From Cordia subcordata (Eukaryota > Streptophyta > Magnoliopsida > Boraginales > Cordiaceae), in NCBI GenBank assembly GCA_028554755.1, contig JAPTOF010000002.1, positions 9,721,001 through 9,785,000 on the forward strand: DNA of 64,000 bases. Reading direction: 5' to 3'. Made by a program: the position numbers and the translations under genes. How positions within the stretch are numbered: position 1 is the first letter of the stretch; each line of letters opens with the position of its first letter. The notes below the pieces were generated by a model. The model was not told the DNA's origin. It saw only the letters and a program-made list of their open reading frames with translations, and did no database searches. Below, piece after piece: positions 1 to 11,486 of this stretch.

Positions 1-995
1 ATCTTTTTATTTGCGATCTGTGGATTTCAGAAACATGGTTGAGTTTGAATGAGTTTGGTTTCTTTCAGTTCAAATGGAACCACAGAATAATGGCTAGATC
101 TTCCTTATCTGATTTCTAAGACCACTTATTGCCAGTCAAATGTGCAGCTAAGATGATAATGGAGGCGCTTATGGTCACTTTTAATTACCACATTTTCTCT
201 TATTATTCAGTCTGTTAATCAACATTAATGCTGCTATGGCTTCTATTCTTTTCTTCATGATTGTTATTCTGTCAAATGCATAGATCTCAGACTTCCCCCA
301 TGCCCTCCCTCGCAACGCCTTCTCTCCTCCTCCACGACCGGCCACCCCTCCATATGTCCAGAATGGACTTATCTCAATTTTAACTTGAAACAAAGTGAAC
401 ATTTTGTTCTAACAATAATTTAGCATATCAAGGGCCAAGTTTATATGTATCCATGAGATGAGCAGATTTTTGACTCTCTTATGTCTAGTTTGCCACATTA
501 TCTACTTACTGAAGATGAATATAGTGCAAGCCTCGGTTACATTCTTGCTGTATTGCCAGATAATTTGCTGTTTTCAATGGGGTAAAGGGCGACAGGCATT
601 ATCAGATTTTGTATATCCATATATATCCACAATTATCTGAATAGCTGCTTATCAATTGAAAGAAAAATGATAATAAATCAAATAAAATAAAGAGAAGAAC
701 AGCATCATTGAGTTGCGTAACCAGAAGTTGAATTAACGGTGTCTCAATTTTCAAACTTTTTGGACTAGAAAGATAATTTTAAAACATATGAGACGAAAAT
801 ATCACAACTATAAAGATAAAGGAACATATATCTATTACCTAAACTAATAAGATGCTTAGTGGTCCACTAGCATTCTTCTAGTGCAGAGATGTTTCTTCCA
901 TTGAAGAATGACAGTAGTATGTTTCTTCTGTGGTGATCCACTTTGAATACTGGCATGAAAAACTGTGCATCAAAAGACTTAGATGAGAATATTGA
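1..995. other. 3' flank of ZRK-a, no gene seen
   Basis: I see no supportable gene here; the short open frames have no recognisable protein features. The first 110 bases resemble 15085-15165, which lies at the equivalent place 3' of ZRK-c (shared words around a run starting ATCTTTTTAT and a later GGTTTCTTT...ACAGAATA). This supports a block duplication of the cluster. Confidence 0.5.
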
Positions 996-2013
996 TTAGA
1001 ACATGAAAATATTCTTCTTGATCAAGTGCATTTCTCTTGCTACATCAGTCATATCTGGTCTGTCTTGCCCCTTCTCTTTTGTGCAGCTCATAGCAAGATC
1101 TAGTAAAGCCTGCAACTCGGTTTCTCTTACCTCTTGTGCTATTATAGGATCTATGATTTTTTCAAGTTGATTGCCAGGGACATTCTCTTGAACATACTGT
1201 ACAATAGTAACTATTTCGCCTTCATTATTCTCACAAAAATTTCTTTTTCCAGTTAATAAGTAGAAGTACGCCAAAGCTGTAAACATCTGGTCTCTCTTTG
1301 ACAATACTTGATTCGTAGTACTCGGGGTCTAGGAGCCCAAATGTCCCGAATACATCATCTTCCACCCGTGATTCGCCAGGAGGGAGTGCTATTGCGAAAG
1401 AGAAGTCAAACAGTTTTGCAGCACCATATTGGTCTATGATCACATTGAATGGGTTCAAATTTCTGTGGATTATGGGCGTTGGAAAAGCAGTGCAAACAAT
1501 CAGACTAGCAATGCCACTCACAATTTTTATACTGCTTCTCCAAGATAATACCCTGTTGCTGTTGCAGCCACGGAAGAAATCAGTAAGAAGTGTACTTCCA
1601 GCATATTCATATACAAGAGCGGGAAATTCAAATTCCAAGCAGCAGCCTATGAGCTTCAGGACATTCTGGAGATGGCTCATCAGCGAAGAGATTGCTATGT
1701 CACATGCAGCTGCATTCAGGTTTTTAAGGCTATAATTTGTAAGATTTTTCCACTTCAGTACAATTTGATGCCTTTCAAGATTACCTTTGAACATTCCTCC
1801 ATAAGGGTTGCGTCCAATATGCTCCTGGTAGTTGTTTGTTGCCCAAACAAGTTCCTTCGCAGTGAAGTTACGGATGGAAGTAATATATTCTCCGTTGGAC
1901 AGGGCAATAAGCTCCTCCAGCAACGCACTTCCATTTCTCAAGAATTGCAGACTCGCGTTCTCTTCTTGCTGTTTTCTCTTTAAGTATGATTTGATTCCTT
2001 TTGTGCAACCCAT
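996..2013 (-). pseudogene. ZRK-a: ZED1-related pseudokinase, frameshifted
   Basis: This is a member of the ZRK (ZED1-related) receptor-like cytoplasmic kinase family. Arabidopsis members act as pseudokinase adaptors of the NLR ZAR1; that role is family knowledge, not shown here. The reading frame starts MGCTKGIKSYLKRKQ and carries HRN in place of the catalytic HRD and DFS in place of DFG. It then breaks near 1251-1262. Relative to ZRK-c, about 5 nt are missing between the YSFGVLL segment and LTGKRN, so the C-terminal lobe (996-1250) continues in another frame to a normal end. Otherwise the gene is full length and collinear with the intact neighbour ZRK-b. A single recent lesion or an assembly error could both explain the shift. 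The MGC start could be acylated for membrane attachment. Confidence 0.85.
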
Positions 2014-2765
2014 TCCAGGCTCTAGATAATTTAACAGGTTGCTTATGCATCAAGAGATCTCACAAGATAAAGCAAGAAATCTGTTTGCTTCTGTTAATAG
2101 AGGATTGAACTATATAAATCATATGCAGCCTGGAGGATGTGTAAGTTATGTTAATTACAAATGCATCAGAACTTAGACACAGAGAAGACTTGACTTACTT
2201 TCAGTGTGTCATTTCAGTACCAGAAAAGCACGTTCCAAGAATTGTCCAAAGCAGCTACGTGGAAATTTTGTGTTGACTTTGGTTTTAAGGGAAACGAAAG
2301 ACCGCTAATAAAATGTGTCCATTCTCAGGGGCAGAGCTGGAAAGCTCAATTAAACCGCCCTGGAGGATGTTCAAATGTAAAAGTTGAGTGCAGTAGGAAG
2401 ACTTGACTTGGGATAGTGTCTTTCACTTTCAACACCACAAAAGTCAGGTTCCAGTGTAATCATCCAAAGCTGCTGGGCCTGGGTGGAAATTTACCATTGA
2501 CGTTGTAACGCCTGAAATTTTGGGCTTATTCAGGAAGATTGTAGTATTGTGCAACAGTAGGATTTGAAGACCTTTAGTCCAATAGATCAAGATAACAACA
2601 TGCCAATGTACGATATTCAATGGAAAGTCAAGCCTGAAAGAAAAGTAAAATGTTGAATTTAAACGTTGGTCACACACAAAATACATTCACCAAGAGGCAC
2701 AACAATCTCTTCAATGATATATATAGATCTACAAGAAAATTGACTTGATTTTCTGAGGACTCTTC
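2014..2765. other. ZRK-a/ZRK-b intergenic block, duplicated in ZRK-c/ZRK-d interval
   Basis: There is no gene here. The part next to ZRK-a (about 2030-2300) is the conserved 5' flank shared by cluster members; it resembles 3808-3910 plus 4919-5110 and 25445-25700. Bases about 2384-2612 match 16500-16721, and about 2715-2765 match 16860-16913. The same order of blocks therefore lies between ZRK-c and ZRK-d. Promoter elements were not resolved. Confidence 0.65.
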
Positions 2766-3803
2766 TCATGAGCTAGCGGCAAATATCCTTGTCATCAAGT
2801 GGAGTTCTCTTGCAACATCAATTATATCTGGCCTGTTTTCTCCCCTCTCTTCCGTGCACCTCATAGCAAGATCCAGGAAAGCCTGCCAATCCATTCCTGC
2901 TACCTCTTGTAATATCTTCGGATCTATGATTTTGTCAAGTTGATTGCCATGGACATTCTCTTGAACATACTCTTTGATGGTGACTGTTTCTCCTTTATCA
3001 TCAAAAACTTCAGTCTTCCCGGTTAGGAACATAAGCATAAGTATGCCAAAGATATAAACATCGGTTTTCTCGGTGACAACACCTGACCTGTTGTACTCAA
3101 GGTCTTCGAATCCTACTGTCGCGATTACTATATTATCTGTCACTTCTGATTTCCCAGGTGGTAGCGCTATCGCGAAAGAGAAGTCGAACAATTTAGCAAC
3201 GCCATATTCGTCTATGAACACATTAAATGGGCTCAAATTTCTATGAATGATGGGCGTCGGAAAGGCAGTATGAAGGTAAACAATCATGCTGGCGATGTCA
3301 CTTGCAGTTCTGATTCTGCTTCTCCAGGATAACACCCTGTTGTTGTTGAAGTCGCGAAAGAAATCAACAAGAAGTGTGCTTCCAGCATATTCATATACGA
3401 GAGCTGGCAATTCAAATTCCAGGCAGCAGCCTACAAGCTTCAAGACATTCTTGAGATGGCTCATCAGCGAAGCTATTGCCACATCATTTACAGTCGAACT
3501 AAGGTTGTGAAATCTGTGTCTTGAAATTGGTTCCCACTTCCTCACTACAATTGGACGTCGTTCTTCAAGATAACCACTGAACAGTCCTCCACCAAGGTCG
3601 AGGCCTATACGCTCCTGGAAGTTGTTTGTTGCCTTGACAAGTTCTTTCACAGTGAAGTTACGGATGGAGGTACTATACTCTCCACCCGAGAGGGCAATAA
3701 GCTCCTCCAGCAATGCACTACCGTTTCTCAAGAATTGCAGACTCGCGTTGTCGTCCAGCTGTTTTCTCTGAAAGAATGATTTGATTCCTCTAGTGCAACC
3801 CAT
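2766..3803 (-). CDS. ZRK-b: ZED1-related pseudokinase, the only intact copy in the cluster
   Basis: A single-exon gene of 345 aa, as usual for ZRK genes. The start is the MGC methionine shared with its paralogues; Gly2 and Cys3 are plausible acylation sites. A receptor-like kinase fold spans about residues 50-335. The glycine loop is degenerate (LDLGGGLFSG, 68-77) and the beta-3 lysine is K89. The catalytic loop is HRN (187-189) instead of HRD, and the metal-binding motif is DFS (207-209) instead of DFG. The activation segment lacks the usual APE. These changes predict no or little phosphotransfer, consistent with the ZRK family, whose members bridge RLCK-VII kinases to the NLR ZAR1 in Arabidopsis. 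A ZAR1 link in this plant is inference only. Its 5' region is disrupted by a solo LTR beginning at 3915 and a Copia element beginning at 5116, so expression may be altered. No frameshift is seen. Confidence 0.9.
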   Translation of the reverse strand: MGCTRGIKSFFQRKQLDDNASLQFLRNGSALLEELIALSGGEYSTSIRNFTVKELVKATNNFQERIGLDLGGGLFSGYLEERRPIVVRKWEPISRHRFHNLSSTVNDVAIASLMSHLKNVLKLVGCCLEFELPALVYEYAGSTLLVDFFRDFNNNRVLSWRSRIRTASDIASMIVYLHTAFPTPIIHRNLSPFNVFIDEYGVAKLFDFSFAIALPPGKSEVTDNIVIATVGFEDLEYNRSGVVTEKTDVYIFGILMLMFLTGKTEVFDDKGETVTIKEYVQENVHGNQLDKIIDPKILQEVAGMDWQAFLDLAMRCTEERGENRPDIIDVARELHLMTRIFAASS

Positions 3804-3909
3804 TCAGCTACTGGAAAATTTAACAAGTTGAGAAATCAACAGGTCTTAGAAGATAAAGCAAGAAATCTCTTTGCTTCTGTTGATATGCAGCCTGGAGAAT
3901 GCACGAGAG

Positions 3910-3914
3910 TTATA
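3910..3914. repeat. target-site duplication TTATA, left
   Basis: The 5-bp direct repeat TTATA flanks the solo LTR; the other copy is at 4914-4918. Confidence 0.8.
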
Positions 3915-4913
3915 TGTTAGAAACTAGTAATAGTAATAGAATGCAGAAATAGTAACAAGGCAAATAGAAAACTGAACTGGAAATAACAAATAAACAAGAA
4001 ATAAACAAAATTAGTCGAGGCTCGAGATACACGATTTCCTTAAAGGATTTACGCCCCTTCTACGGTGCTAAAGGTTATGGCGTATCTTTCCCAGGATACA
4101 ACGACTATGCCTCTTGACTATGGTAGCACACCGAAGCAAGAGCCGGCGAACCAGAAGCGTAGGACTCTCTTTGTACGAGGGAAAAACAACTAGCAAAATG
4201 CTTATACTATTACACTATATGCTAATACGAGAATGCTACTATCTCTCTGGCTCCTTCTGGACACGGCTATTTATAGTGGAGCAAAGAGGAGCAGTCAGCA
4301 AATAGCCATTAAGGGAGCTATAAACATGTCCCTCCAACAGTCAAAAACGTCCACAAAATAAGCTCACCTGATGCCAACGTGCTAAAAAGTAAATCCCGAG
4401 CTTTAATATATCAGTTACGTCCTCCTCAAACTCTTCAGGTGTTTGAGTTTTTTTTTTCCCAAAAAATACAAACTGGAGTGAAAAATCGTGCCACACCCAC
4501 ACCCGCGCCGTGTTCCCGGACCCGGCCCGGTCGTGCTGTGCGGGCGGGCGCGGGCGCGCGTGTGGTGGGTTTAGTACCATGCCCACCATGTATAGTCTTC
4601 CCTCCATATGCCTCACTGGCATACCTTATAAAAGAATCTATATATAAAGTGAGAAAAATTTAATGGTTTTCCTATGTGGGATACAAACCCACAGATAACC
4701 AAATCTAACAACCAAACTAGTAACCCACTCAACTTTGGTTGATAATTTCTCATTCACCTTTAATCCGTTTTTAACATGTAAATATATCATGTTAATCCAT
4801 TCGAAATAAGGAACGTAACGATATCAACAACAGACCCTTTTGACGTGCGGGACCTAACTCAAAAATTGAGTCAATATTGCTTTGACCTCATGTTAAAGCA
4901 TTCTAAACTAACA
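3915..4913 (-). mobile_element. solo LTR, Copia family related to Copia-2
   Basis: It starts TGTTAG and ends TAACA, and a perfect 5-bp TTATA repeat flanks it. Its first half resembles the LTRs at 17952-18661 and 24545-25351 (shared stretches around 4015-4130, including a GAGGCTCG word and GGATTTACGCC). No internal retrotransposon sequence or second LTR is present, so this is a solo LTR left by recombination. The strand is inferred from Copia-2, whose coding strand is minus. Bases about 4490-4570 are unusually GC-rich and have no counterpart in the Copia-2 LTRs. It sits 111 bp upstream of the ZRK-b start codon. Confidence 0.85.
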
Positions 4914-5115
4914 TTATATTCATTGACAACGCATCATAACCGTTCACCGGAAAAAGGGAAAAGGAAAAAGGCAAGAGTGCGCAGAAGATTTTGACTTGCC
5001 TTTGACCATTTGTATGTCATTTTCAGAACCAGAGAAGCAAGTTCCACGAATGGTCCAAAGCAGCTACACGGAAAATTTACAGTTGACTTCGGTTTTAAGA
5101 GAGTACAATGGCTAA
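4914..5115. other. displaced distal part of the ZRK-b 5' flank
   Basis: This segment resembles the conserved upstream block of ZRK-a (about 2190-2290) and of ZRK-d (about 25590-25700), with shared words around GACTTG, GTCATTTTCA and GCAGCTAC. It continues the ZRK-b upstream sequence after the solo LTR and is cut again by Copia-1. Confidence 0.65.
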
Positions 5116-5309
5116 TGTAAGTCAAGCAAGTGGGAAAATATTATATTTTCCGTACAGTACAACGCTTCTTTTTATAAGAGATTTTCTCCAATTACATTGA
5201 TTACAAAATAGCACAAATTAAGGCTAATCAAATAAATGAATAAAGGAAAGAATCAATTTAAAATACATATGATGGAAAGATAATCTTTGACAGGAGCATT
5301 GCCTTAACA
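5116..5309 (-). repeat. Copia-1 3' LTR
   Basis: Starts TGTAAGTCAAGC and ends CCTTAACA on the plus strand. It is about 194 bp and matches 14098-14304 with roughly a dozen substitutions plus indels by eye. A purine-rich tract on the minus strand (TTGAGGGGGGCG, 5310-5321) abuts it and serves as the polypurine tract. Confidence 0.9.
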
Positions 5310-5505
5310 CGCCCCCCTCAAGCGAAATTGGGTCAACAATGGTGAGCTTATATGGTGAAAGCGGGTGATAGACAATTCTTTAGTCATAATATCAACCTTT
5401 ACATGAACAAAATAGATATTAACCTCTATATGTTTGGTTCGTGCATGAAAGACCAGATTTGCTGTAAGGTACATGGTGCCAATGTTATCACACCAAGTTT
5501 AGGCG

Positions 5506-5974
5506 TTATGATGAGAGGGACCTGGAGTTCTGAACGTAGTGATTGAAGCCAACATAGCTTAGAGGTGGCAAATGCGACGACACGATATTCAGCTTCACTG
5601 CTTGATCTAGAAGTACTTGACTGCTTTTTGGCAACCAGGATACCAAGTTAGGTCCAAGAAAAATGCAATATCCATGAGAGCTTCGTCGATCATCTAGACA
5701 ACCTGCCCAGTTAGAGTCTAATGCATGAAGAGTAAGCAGAGCATCGAAGAAATAAGCCAAAAGTCAACGTGCCTTTCAGATAGCGCAAAATCCTTTTAAT
5801 AGCAGACCAGTGAAAATCAATAGGAGACTGCATGAATTGGGACACTTTATTGATAGCAAAGGCAATCTCTGGACATGTAATAGTAAGATACTGGAAAGCC
5901 CCAACAGTGCTTCTATAGAGAGTAGGATTTGAGAAGGGATCACCAATATCTTTTTGTAACGTGATTTGGAGCAA
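5506..5974 (-). pseudogene. Copia-1 RNase H domain remnant
   Basis: Translation of the minus strand shows the end of the Copia RT connection and the RNase H domain. Segments include [30 protein letters not shown] (the N-W-A-G-x-x-D-D-R-S motif) and [14 protein letters not shown], in more than one frame. A frameshift separates the two parts near 5711-5760. RNase H would remove the RNA template during reverse transcription; this copy is broken. Confidence 0.85.
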
Positions 5975-6955
5975 TAGGAGAGGACACTAGTTTTGCCTCA
6001 ATCATAGCTGTCCGATCAAGCAGGTCCCTAGCGTACTTTCGTTGACTAAGGTGAATCCCTGAAGTGGTGTGTGCAACTTGAACTTCTAGAAAGAAATTTA
6101 ATAACCCAAGATCTTTTAAAGCAAATTGCTGATGAAGGAGTTCAGTGATTGTTGCAATGGATTTGTCATAGCTACCTATAATCAAAATATCATCAACATA
6201 AACCAATACAAAAAGAATGTTAGTAGAGAAGTACAGAGTAAACAAGGAATTGTTTGCCTTTGAGGGAACGAACCCCAGTTGAACCAAATATGTGCTTAAT
6301 CGAGAGAACCAAGCACGGGGAGCCTGTTTTAGACCATAAAGAGCTTTGTGTTCAATTTGCATATATAGTGAGGAAAATTTGTATGAACAAAACCTGGAGA
6401 TTGCTCCATATACACATCTTTAGTAAGTAGACCATGTAGGAAGACATTATTTACATTAAGCTGACTAACATCACAATTTCGAGATAGAGCCATTGTGAGT
6501 ATGACTTGAATGGTTGTTGGCTTCACGACAGGATTGAAAATCTCACCATAGTCGATTCCCTTTTCTTGACTGTATCTCTTAGCAACTAACTTAGCCTTAT
6601 GACGATCAATAGAACCATTAGCTTTTTCCTTGACATAAAATACCCACTTGCAACCAACTATGTTTATAGTTGGTGGTTTGGGAACCGATGTCCATGTGTC
6701 ATTCCGCAGCAGAGCATCATATTGAAGGCCTATAGCAATATGCCAGTATGGAAGTTTAGATGCTTGAAGGAAGGTCTTGGGTTCGTAGTCAATGTATCCA
6801 TAAGAGGTAGGTGGGTGAGTGGATGTGGTGTAGGTGACAAAATCAGGGTACTGTTTGGCTTTAGTAATGTTATGTTGTGAGCGAGTGACCATGGAGTAAC
6901 GTGGTGAGGCGGCTGTAGGGGGTGAGTGAGCATCAGTTGAAGAAGATGAAGTCAA
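5940..6955 (-). pseudogene. Copia-1 reverse transcriptase remnant
   Basis: Two overlapping frames give a typical Copia RT. The upstream frame (6329-6955) carries NDTWTSVPKP, the CKWVFYVKEKANGSIDRHKA segment and DVYMEQSPGF. The downstream frame (5940-6362) carries HKALYGLKQAPRAWF and the catalytic VYVDDILIIGS motif near 6180-6215. A frameshift at about 6329-6362 separates them. It is inactive as it stands. Confidence 0.9.
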
Positions 6956-7097
6956 TATACATGGACTTGGTAATAAGGAATTTGTGTTGGGAGCAGGTGA
7001 TGTGGTATAAGAAGATCGGTATAGTGAGAAGTCAGCACTTGGACAAGAGTTAGAAGAGAGTCGATAGGACTCAGTGCATGAAATATTATACGAGCAA

Positions 7098-8189
7098 CTA
7101 AGGGAATAGGAGATACAGGAGGGGTGGGCATTGGTGGTCAGCTAGAGATGAAATAGAAAAAAGAGTTGGAGCAACTTGTGAAGCACGTAAGATAAGGGGA
7201 TTATCAGAGAAAGGGCCAGCCGACACATGGTTATGCACACGAGACACTAGAAAAGCAGATTGGTCTTTGTGACCTACTGATAAGAAGGAGTATGGGAAGC
7301 ATGTTTCATTAAAGATTATATGTCGTGACACAAGCACCTTGTTTGAGTCAGGATCATAACATCGATAACCAAGGTGTTGATCACTGTAGCCTAAGAAAAT
7401 AAATGCTTTGGACTTGGGACTCAGTGTATCAGACTTATAAACATCTAAGAACGGATAACATAAGTAACCAAAAACACGTAAAAAATTATAATTAGGAAAC
7501 ACACCATGGAGTTTGAAAAAAGGAAATTGATTGTCAAGAATAGAAGTAGGAAAGCGATTGATTAAATAAACTGCAGTGTTAAATGCTTCTAACCAAAATT
7601 TCTTTGGAAGAGAAGCATGAAAAAGGAATGTAGTGCCTATTTCACTAATGTGACGAATTTTGTGCTCAACTATGCCATTTTGTTTTGGGGTATGGGGACA
7701 AGAAATGCGAAGTTAAATGCCAGAGAGATCGAGAACTTCTTTAGATTTTCCAAAAGTAAGTTCTTATGCTCCATTACATTGAAAAAATTTAATTTTGGCA
7801 CTAAAAAGACTTTCCACCAAGGTTATGTATTTGAAAAAAATGGAAAACTCATCACTTTTATTTTGCAAAGGATATAACCATGTGAATCTTGTAAAATCAT
7901 CAACAAAAAGGATAAAGTAACGAAAGCCAAAACAAGATAAAATAAGGGCAAGGCCCCAAATATCACCATGAATAAGTTCAAGAGGAGAATTAGAACAACT
8001 ACTCGACAATTGAAAAGGTAATTTATGTCTCTTGCCAAGCATACATGCATTACAAGTGTTATTTGCACTATTGAAATCAGAGACACTAAGTTGCACTTGA
8101 CGTTTTAAAAAGGAGAACACATTTGAAGAAGGGGTGACCCAAACAACCGTGCTAGATTGATGCCGAGATGCGCGAGGTAGAGAGGACAA
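7098..8189 (-). pseudogene. Copia-1 integrase remnant
   Basis: The minus strand shows the end of the GAG pre-integrase zinc finger (LGHPSSNVF in one frame, then CNACMLGKRHKLPF) and an integrase core with the first catalytic aspartate in LELIHGDIWG. It continues with FVDDFTRFTWLYPL and the C-terminal region with LRVFGYLCYPF and KSKAFIFLGYSDQHLGYRCY. The frames are broken, notably around 7500-7770. The Tekay-like solo LTR lies just 5' of this region on the coding strand. Confidence 0.88.
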
Positions 8190-8269
8190 CAGGAGTAGAC
8201 TTATTTATGAGAGTAGGGGAATGTAGGGATTGGGCTCTGAGTGGCCCATCATGAGTAGGGTCTTTGTGC

Positions 8270-8274
8270 GGAGG
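8270..8274. repeat. target-site duplication GGAGG, left
   Basis: The second copy is at 11990-11994, immediately after the 3.7 kb solo LTR. Confidence 0.85.
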
Positions 8275-8293
8275 TGTGATACCCAAAAAAAAA

Positions 8294-8295
8294 AT

Positions 8296-8327
<32 letters not shown>

Positions 8328-8343
8328 GATAATGATAATGATG
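8294..8343. repeat. AATGAT/ATAATG microsatellite
   Basis: About seven tandem copies of a 6-base unit (ATAATG) directly after an A-rich stretch, at the start of the solo LTR. Confidence 0.85.
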
Positions 8344-9028
8344 TTTGCTTGTGTTAGTAAATATATTTTATGCGGCCAAAGTGTTATTTTAATTTTTGTT
8401 GGGTTTTAGTCTTGAGCTAAATGAGACTTTGGGGGTTAAAATGAAGAAAGACGAAGTGAGATGTCCAATCACTACCTACCTTTTCCCTTTCTCCCGCTTT
8501 TCCCATTAGACATTTTCCCCAAACCCCTAAAAAAAACACCCCACACACATGGATTTGATAAGAAGGAAGAAGAAGAATGAAGAAAAAGGAAGAAGAAAAA
8601 GAAAGAGAAAGAAGATGATGGAACTGAAAATTAAAGGGATTAGTGGGATCATCTTTGGTTAATCAAGTAGGTGTTATCTCTTTTGTGTTTAAACATCTTA
8701 ATATGTCTTTTCTACATGCTCATGTATGTGTATATATATGTTGTTATATGTATAAAGCTTAAACCTATTTGCTAATCTAGAAATTGATAATCGAGTTATA
8801 TGAACCCCAAAAAAAAATGCTTAATAGTTTTACCATGGATGTAGTCGTGTAAATGTCCGTATGTGTATGTGTTTGTGCGTGCGCGTAGGTATCTGAGGGT
8901 TGACTACGGGAAATTAGATATAGTAAAGTTAGAATTTGGTACAGGAATTGGGTGAAGCTCAAGAATAGTCAGGCTTTCATTTGGGTATTGGGAAATAAAT
9001 TAGTTTTAATAACAACAATTTTGAGTAA

Positions 9029-9256
9029 GGGTATGTTTGGATTGGCTTTTTTCAAAAAGCACTTTTTTAACAACTTTTGAAAAATAATTTTTTTTTAAAA
9101 GCTGAAAATTTTGACTTCTAAAAAAAGCTGTATTTGAGCTTTTTTCATAGTTTCAGCTTTTTTGGAAACCAAATTAAATAGTTATTACAAATTTAATATA
9201 ACTTTTTTAAGAAAAAAAGTACTTTTTTCTTTAAAAAAGCCAATCCAAACAGGCCC
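9029..9256. mobile_element. Tourist-like (PIF/Harbinger) MITE
   Basis: 228 bp with terminal inverted repeats: GGGTATGTTTGGATTGGC on the left and, read from the other strand, GGGCCTGTTTGGATTGGC on the right. The flanks are TAA (9026-9028 and 9257-9259). The 3-bp TAA duplication and GGGCCTGTTTGG-type ends fit Tourist elements. Related copies occur at 35189-35409, 43183-43408 and 63771-63984. Confidence 0.85.
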
Positions 9257-9834
9257 TAAATCTTGGATTTAGTTATCAGAAACTCATCTACTTTGCCTAT
9301 TCAATTAAGTAGTGGAAATTGCAATATATGTCTGTGTTTATATTTGGAATTTAACTCACATGTACCTTGAGCTAACTGGCTTATTAGGATAAGAAACCTA
9401 TAGTGAACCTATGGTAGAATTATGAGATAAAAACACGATTGCATGCACACTAAGTAAGGTAAATTTGGAAAGGGGACTTGATTAATCATAAATTAAGGCG
9501 AGTATGGGTGTGAATATATATGCATGTGTGTGTCTAATCTTTATGAGTTGAAATTTGGGAAAGAAATTGTTCTAGTTGTGTGTAAAATAAAGAGGATGTG
9601 TTGTATGCTTGTGAATATAAATGACTACATGTATCGGTTTACGTGTGGATTTAGTTGAACTGGTAAATAAACTATTGTTATGTGCTTGTATGTAAGTATC
9701 TATGAGCATGAATCTAGCTTCATAAGTGTGCTCAAGTGTATGTGAAAGAATTTAGAGCTGAGGTTAAAATATGTTATACTTATGTCGAACTTGGAGGTAC
9801 AAGTTAAGAATTACATGTGAGTTAGGTGTAAGCC

Positions 9835-9838
<4 letters not shown>

Positions 9839-9884
<46 letters not shown>

Positions 9885-9900
9885 CGTGTGTGTGTGTGTG
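9839..9900. repeat. TA microsatellite followed by GT repeat
   Basis: More than 20 uninterrupted TA units followed by a short GT tract. Confidence 0.95.
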
Positions 9901-10915
9901 CATGGATAAAAATTGAAGCTAAAAGCAATATATGAAGTGGGTATGAAGATATTAAGCATTAATAGATTTACTGGTGAGACATGTACATTTGCTAATTATT
10001 ATACAAAGATGTTATTGGGTTCACTTGTGAGTTTTTATGTGTAATGGTGTTGGAGTGTGATGTGAAGATAACAAGGTGAATTTATATGATTAAGACATGG
10101 TATGTGAAGGTGAAAATTGATATCTAGAGTAGTATAAGGTGGATAGTTATAATGCTAAATTTATATGACTTACACGTAGAAGAGGTTGTGAAAAGAGAAG
10201 AAAGACAAGAGTATTACTATATCAATTCTTTAATATTTTAATTAGTGGACATGTTATTTCTTTGCAACTCTGTATAGTGTATTTCAATTCTTAATATTTT
10301 AGTCAAATGTATTATTATCTTGTAGCAATAAGTGGAGTTGAGATTATGAATTCATGGAGTACATAATGTTAAACGACTCAAGGTAAGTTGGACATGCCTT
10401 CTAAACCACTTCCCAAAAAGTTACCCTGGATAATATGTATATATTTGATTTGATTTCTATCATTGTCAGTTACTTTCATCCTTTGACTTGGGATTATATG
10501 AGATTATATCATGCTCTTGTGCTTTAAAAATATATTGTACATTTATGCTGGGAAATTGTGTTATAGGTGATGTGTGAAACCTAATATCTGAGATAAGTGT
10601 GAACATGTTTAGATCATGGTTTCGATGTGTTAAAAGTGTGATATGAGAAACTTATGCAGTATAATGTGTTCTTTGTGCTAAGTGAAAACTCCTGGAGTTG
10701 TGACACCCATCTGGTGGGTGAGATTGCCTTATATATTAGCGTGTGCCCATGGGTGGGAGATGATTCACCGCACGAAGGTGTAGGCCCAGAGGTATTAGCA
10801 TCATATAAAGCGTGTGCTCGCGAGTAGGAAATGATTCACTGCATAGAGGTATGGGCCTGGAGGTGGCCAGCATGTGCCCTGGTCAATGGGAAATGATTCA
10901 CTGTGACAGGAAGAG

Positions 10916-11486
10916 GCCTTGAGTGTGCTCAGCCTAACGTGTTATGTGTGGTGTGGAAGTACATTATCTATCATAACTCTAGAGGGAAATTATGTGTCGT
11001 AATACGCATTATGTTTTGTGTGGTATCTTATATGTCTTGTTCCAACAGATAATCATGTGATTTATTACATGATGTATTACATGTAATGTGAATATATCTT
11101 GTTCCAGTGGATAATTATGTGAATTGATATATGATGTGTTACATGTGGTATGGATCTATATGATAACTTATGGTTCAAGCACTACTTATATGGATATGAT
11201 ATATGTTGTGTTATGCATGTGTGGCATGGAATTATATACATTTATATCATGGCTTCAGGAGATATTTGAGAGGTTAAATATATTGTGCTTGTGTAAAGAC
11301 TATGGATATACATTAAGAATAAGCCTTGAGGGTGCTCGGCCTAATGCAATATGATGAGAACTGGCCTCGAGGGTGCTCGGCTAATGTGATATATTGAGGT
11401 AGGGCCGCGAGGGTGCTCGGCCCAATGTGATATGTGTTGGAAAGAGGCCTTGGGGGTGCTCAGCCTAGTGTGATATGTGTGGGTAG
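10916..11486. repeat. about 40-bp minisatellite in the solo LTR
   Basis: Four adjacent diverged units start near 11323, 11364, 11404 and 11447, each with a GCC(T/C/G)(T/C)GAGGGTGCTCGGC-like core followed by an AATGTGATAT-like segment. A fifth related unit lies apart at about 10916. This is a low-copy tandem array inside the LTR. Confidence 0.75.

Noticed and set aside
996..1304. A separate 102-aa gene with kinase-like C-terminus
   Set aside because: It is the frame-shifted end of ZRK-a; it has no start context of its own and aligns with the C-terminal lobe of the paralogues.
4341..4663. Pro/Arg-rich open frames on both strands
   Set aside because: They come from the GC-rich patch of the solo LTR; long frames on both strands at one place reflect composition.
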